From positions 248,001 through 312,000 of the forward strand of contig NC_011670.1 in assembly GCF_000150955.2 (NCBI RefSeq): a stretch of 64,000 nucleotides of DNA. The letters run 5' to 3'. Source of the DNA: Phaeodactylum tricornutum CCAP 1055/1 (taxonomy: Eukaryota; Bacillariophyta; Bacillariophyceae; Surirellales; Neidiaceae). This document shows, one piece after another, positions 63,961-64,000 of the stretch. The position numbers were made by a program, and so were the translations under genes. Each line of letters opens with the position of its first letter. The first letter of the stretch is position 1. Under the pieces are notes generated by a model. It searched no databases and was not told the DNA's origin. It was given only the letters and a program-made list of their open reading frames with translations.

Positions 63961-64000
63961 GATCGTGCCAGTCCTAAGTGATCTCGTGGGAAACGATAGA

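Noticed and set aside
1-64000. tRNA, rRNA, CRISPR or retroelement sequences
   Set aside because: I looked for T-loop-like motifs, long direct repeats and polymerase or capsid motifs in the gaps and found none that I could support. A dedicated search tool could still find an RNA gene.

Overview
The window looks like nuclear DNA of a pennate diatom, most likely Phaeodactylum tricornutum or a close relative. Four things point there: compact genes with few, short GT-AG introns (about 70-180 bp); heat-shock-factor genes of the diatom type; plastid presequences built as a signal peptide followed by an ASAF-like cleavage motif with F or W at +1; and tightly packed, mostly divergent or convergent gene pairs. 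I see no rRNA, tRNA, CRISPR, retroelement or virus-like element. The only mobile element is a short, nearly intact, non-autonomous DNA transposon of Mutator type at about 32.0-32.6 kb. Introns and starts below were placed by hand from splice motifs, reading frame and protein families. Several CDS spans therefore contain introns, and starts were set at ATG codons even where the open frame runs further upstream.

Layout. 0-11 kb holds a cohesin acetyltransferase (ECO1/ESCO), two tandem HSF transcription factors, a bHLH factor, a twin-CX9C protein and a plastid-targeted DUF3727-like protein. 11.5-16.3 kb holds a PAPS/nucleotide-sugar transporter, a small membrane protein, pyroglutamyl-peptidase I and a PUB-domain protein. 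16.3-25.3 kb carries two large minus-strand genes: a membrane-anchored cellobiose-phosphorylase-like protein in four exons and a PDZ/PHD chromatin-reader-like protein. 26-31.5 kb holds a coiled-coil protein, a possible RNase P/MRP small subunit, a small basic protein and a carotenoid-cleavage oxygenase. After the transposon come a NIPA/ZC3HC1 zinc-finger protein, CNOT11 of the CCR4-NOT complex and a Sel1-repeat protein. 38.8-44.9 kb is one very large gene for a soluble-adenylyl-cyclase-like protein with two cyclase domains, a STAND-like ATPase and a helical-repeat tail.

45-64 kb contains three consecutive enzymes of de novo purine synthesis: ADE2 (PurK-PurE), a SAICAR synthetase with a degenerate PurE-like N-terminal domain, and adenylosuccinate lyase. 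Interspersed are a vigilin-like multi-KH protein, a plastid MFS transporter, a TCP11-like protein, the RBMX2/Ist3 splicing factor, an HD-domain hydrolase and a plastid thioredoxin-like protein.

The most noteworthy items are the loose purine gene cluster, the pseudo-PurE/PurC fusion, the sAC-like gene next to ADE2, and the young Mutator-type element with possible captured cargo.
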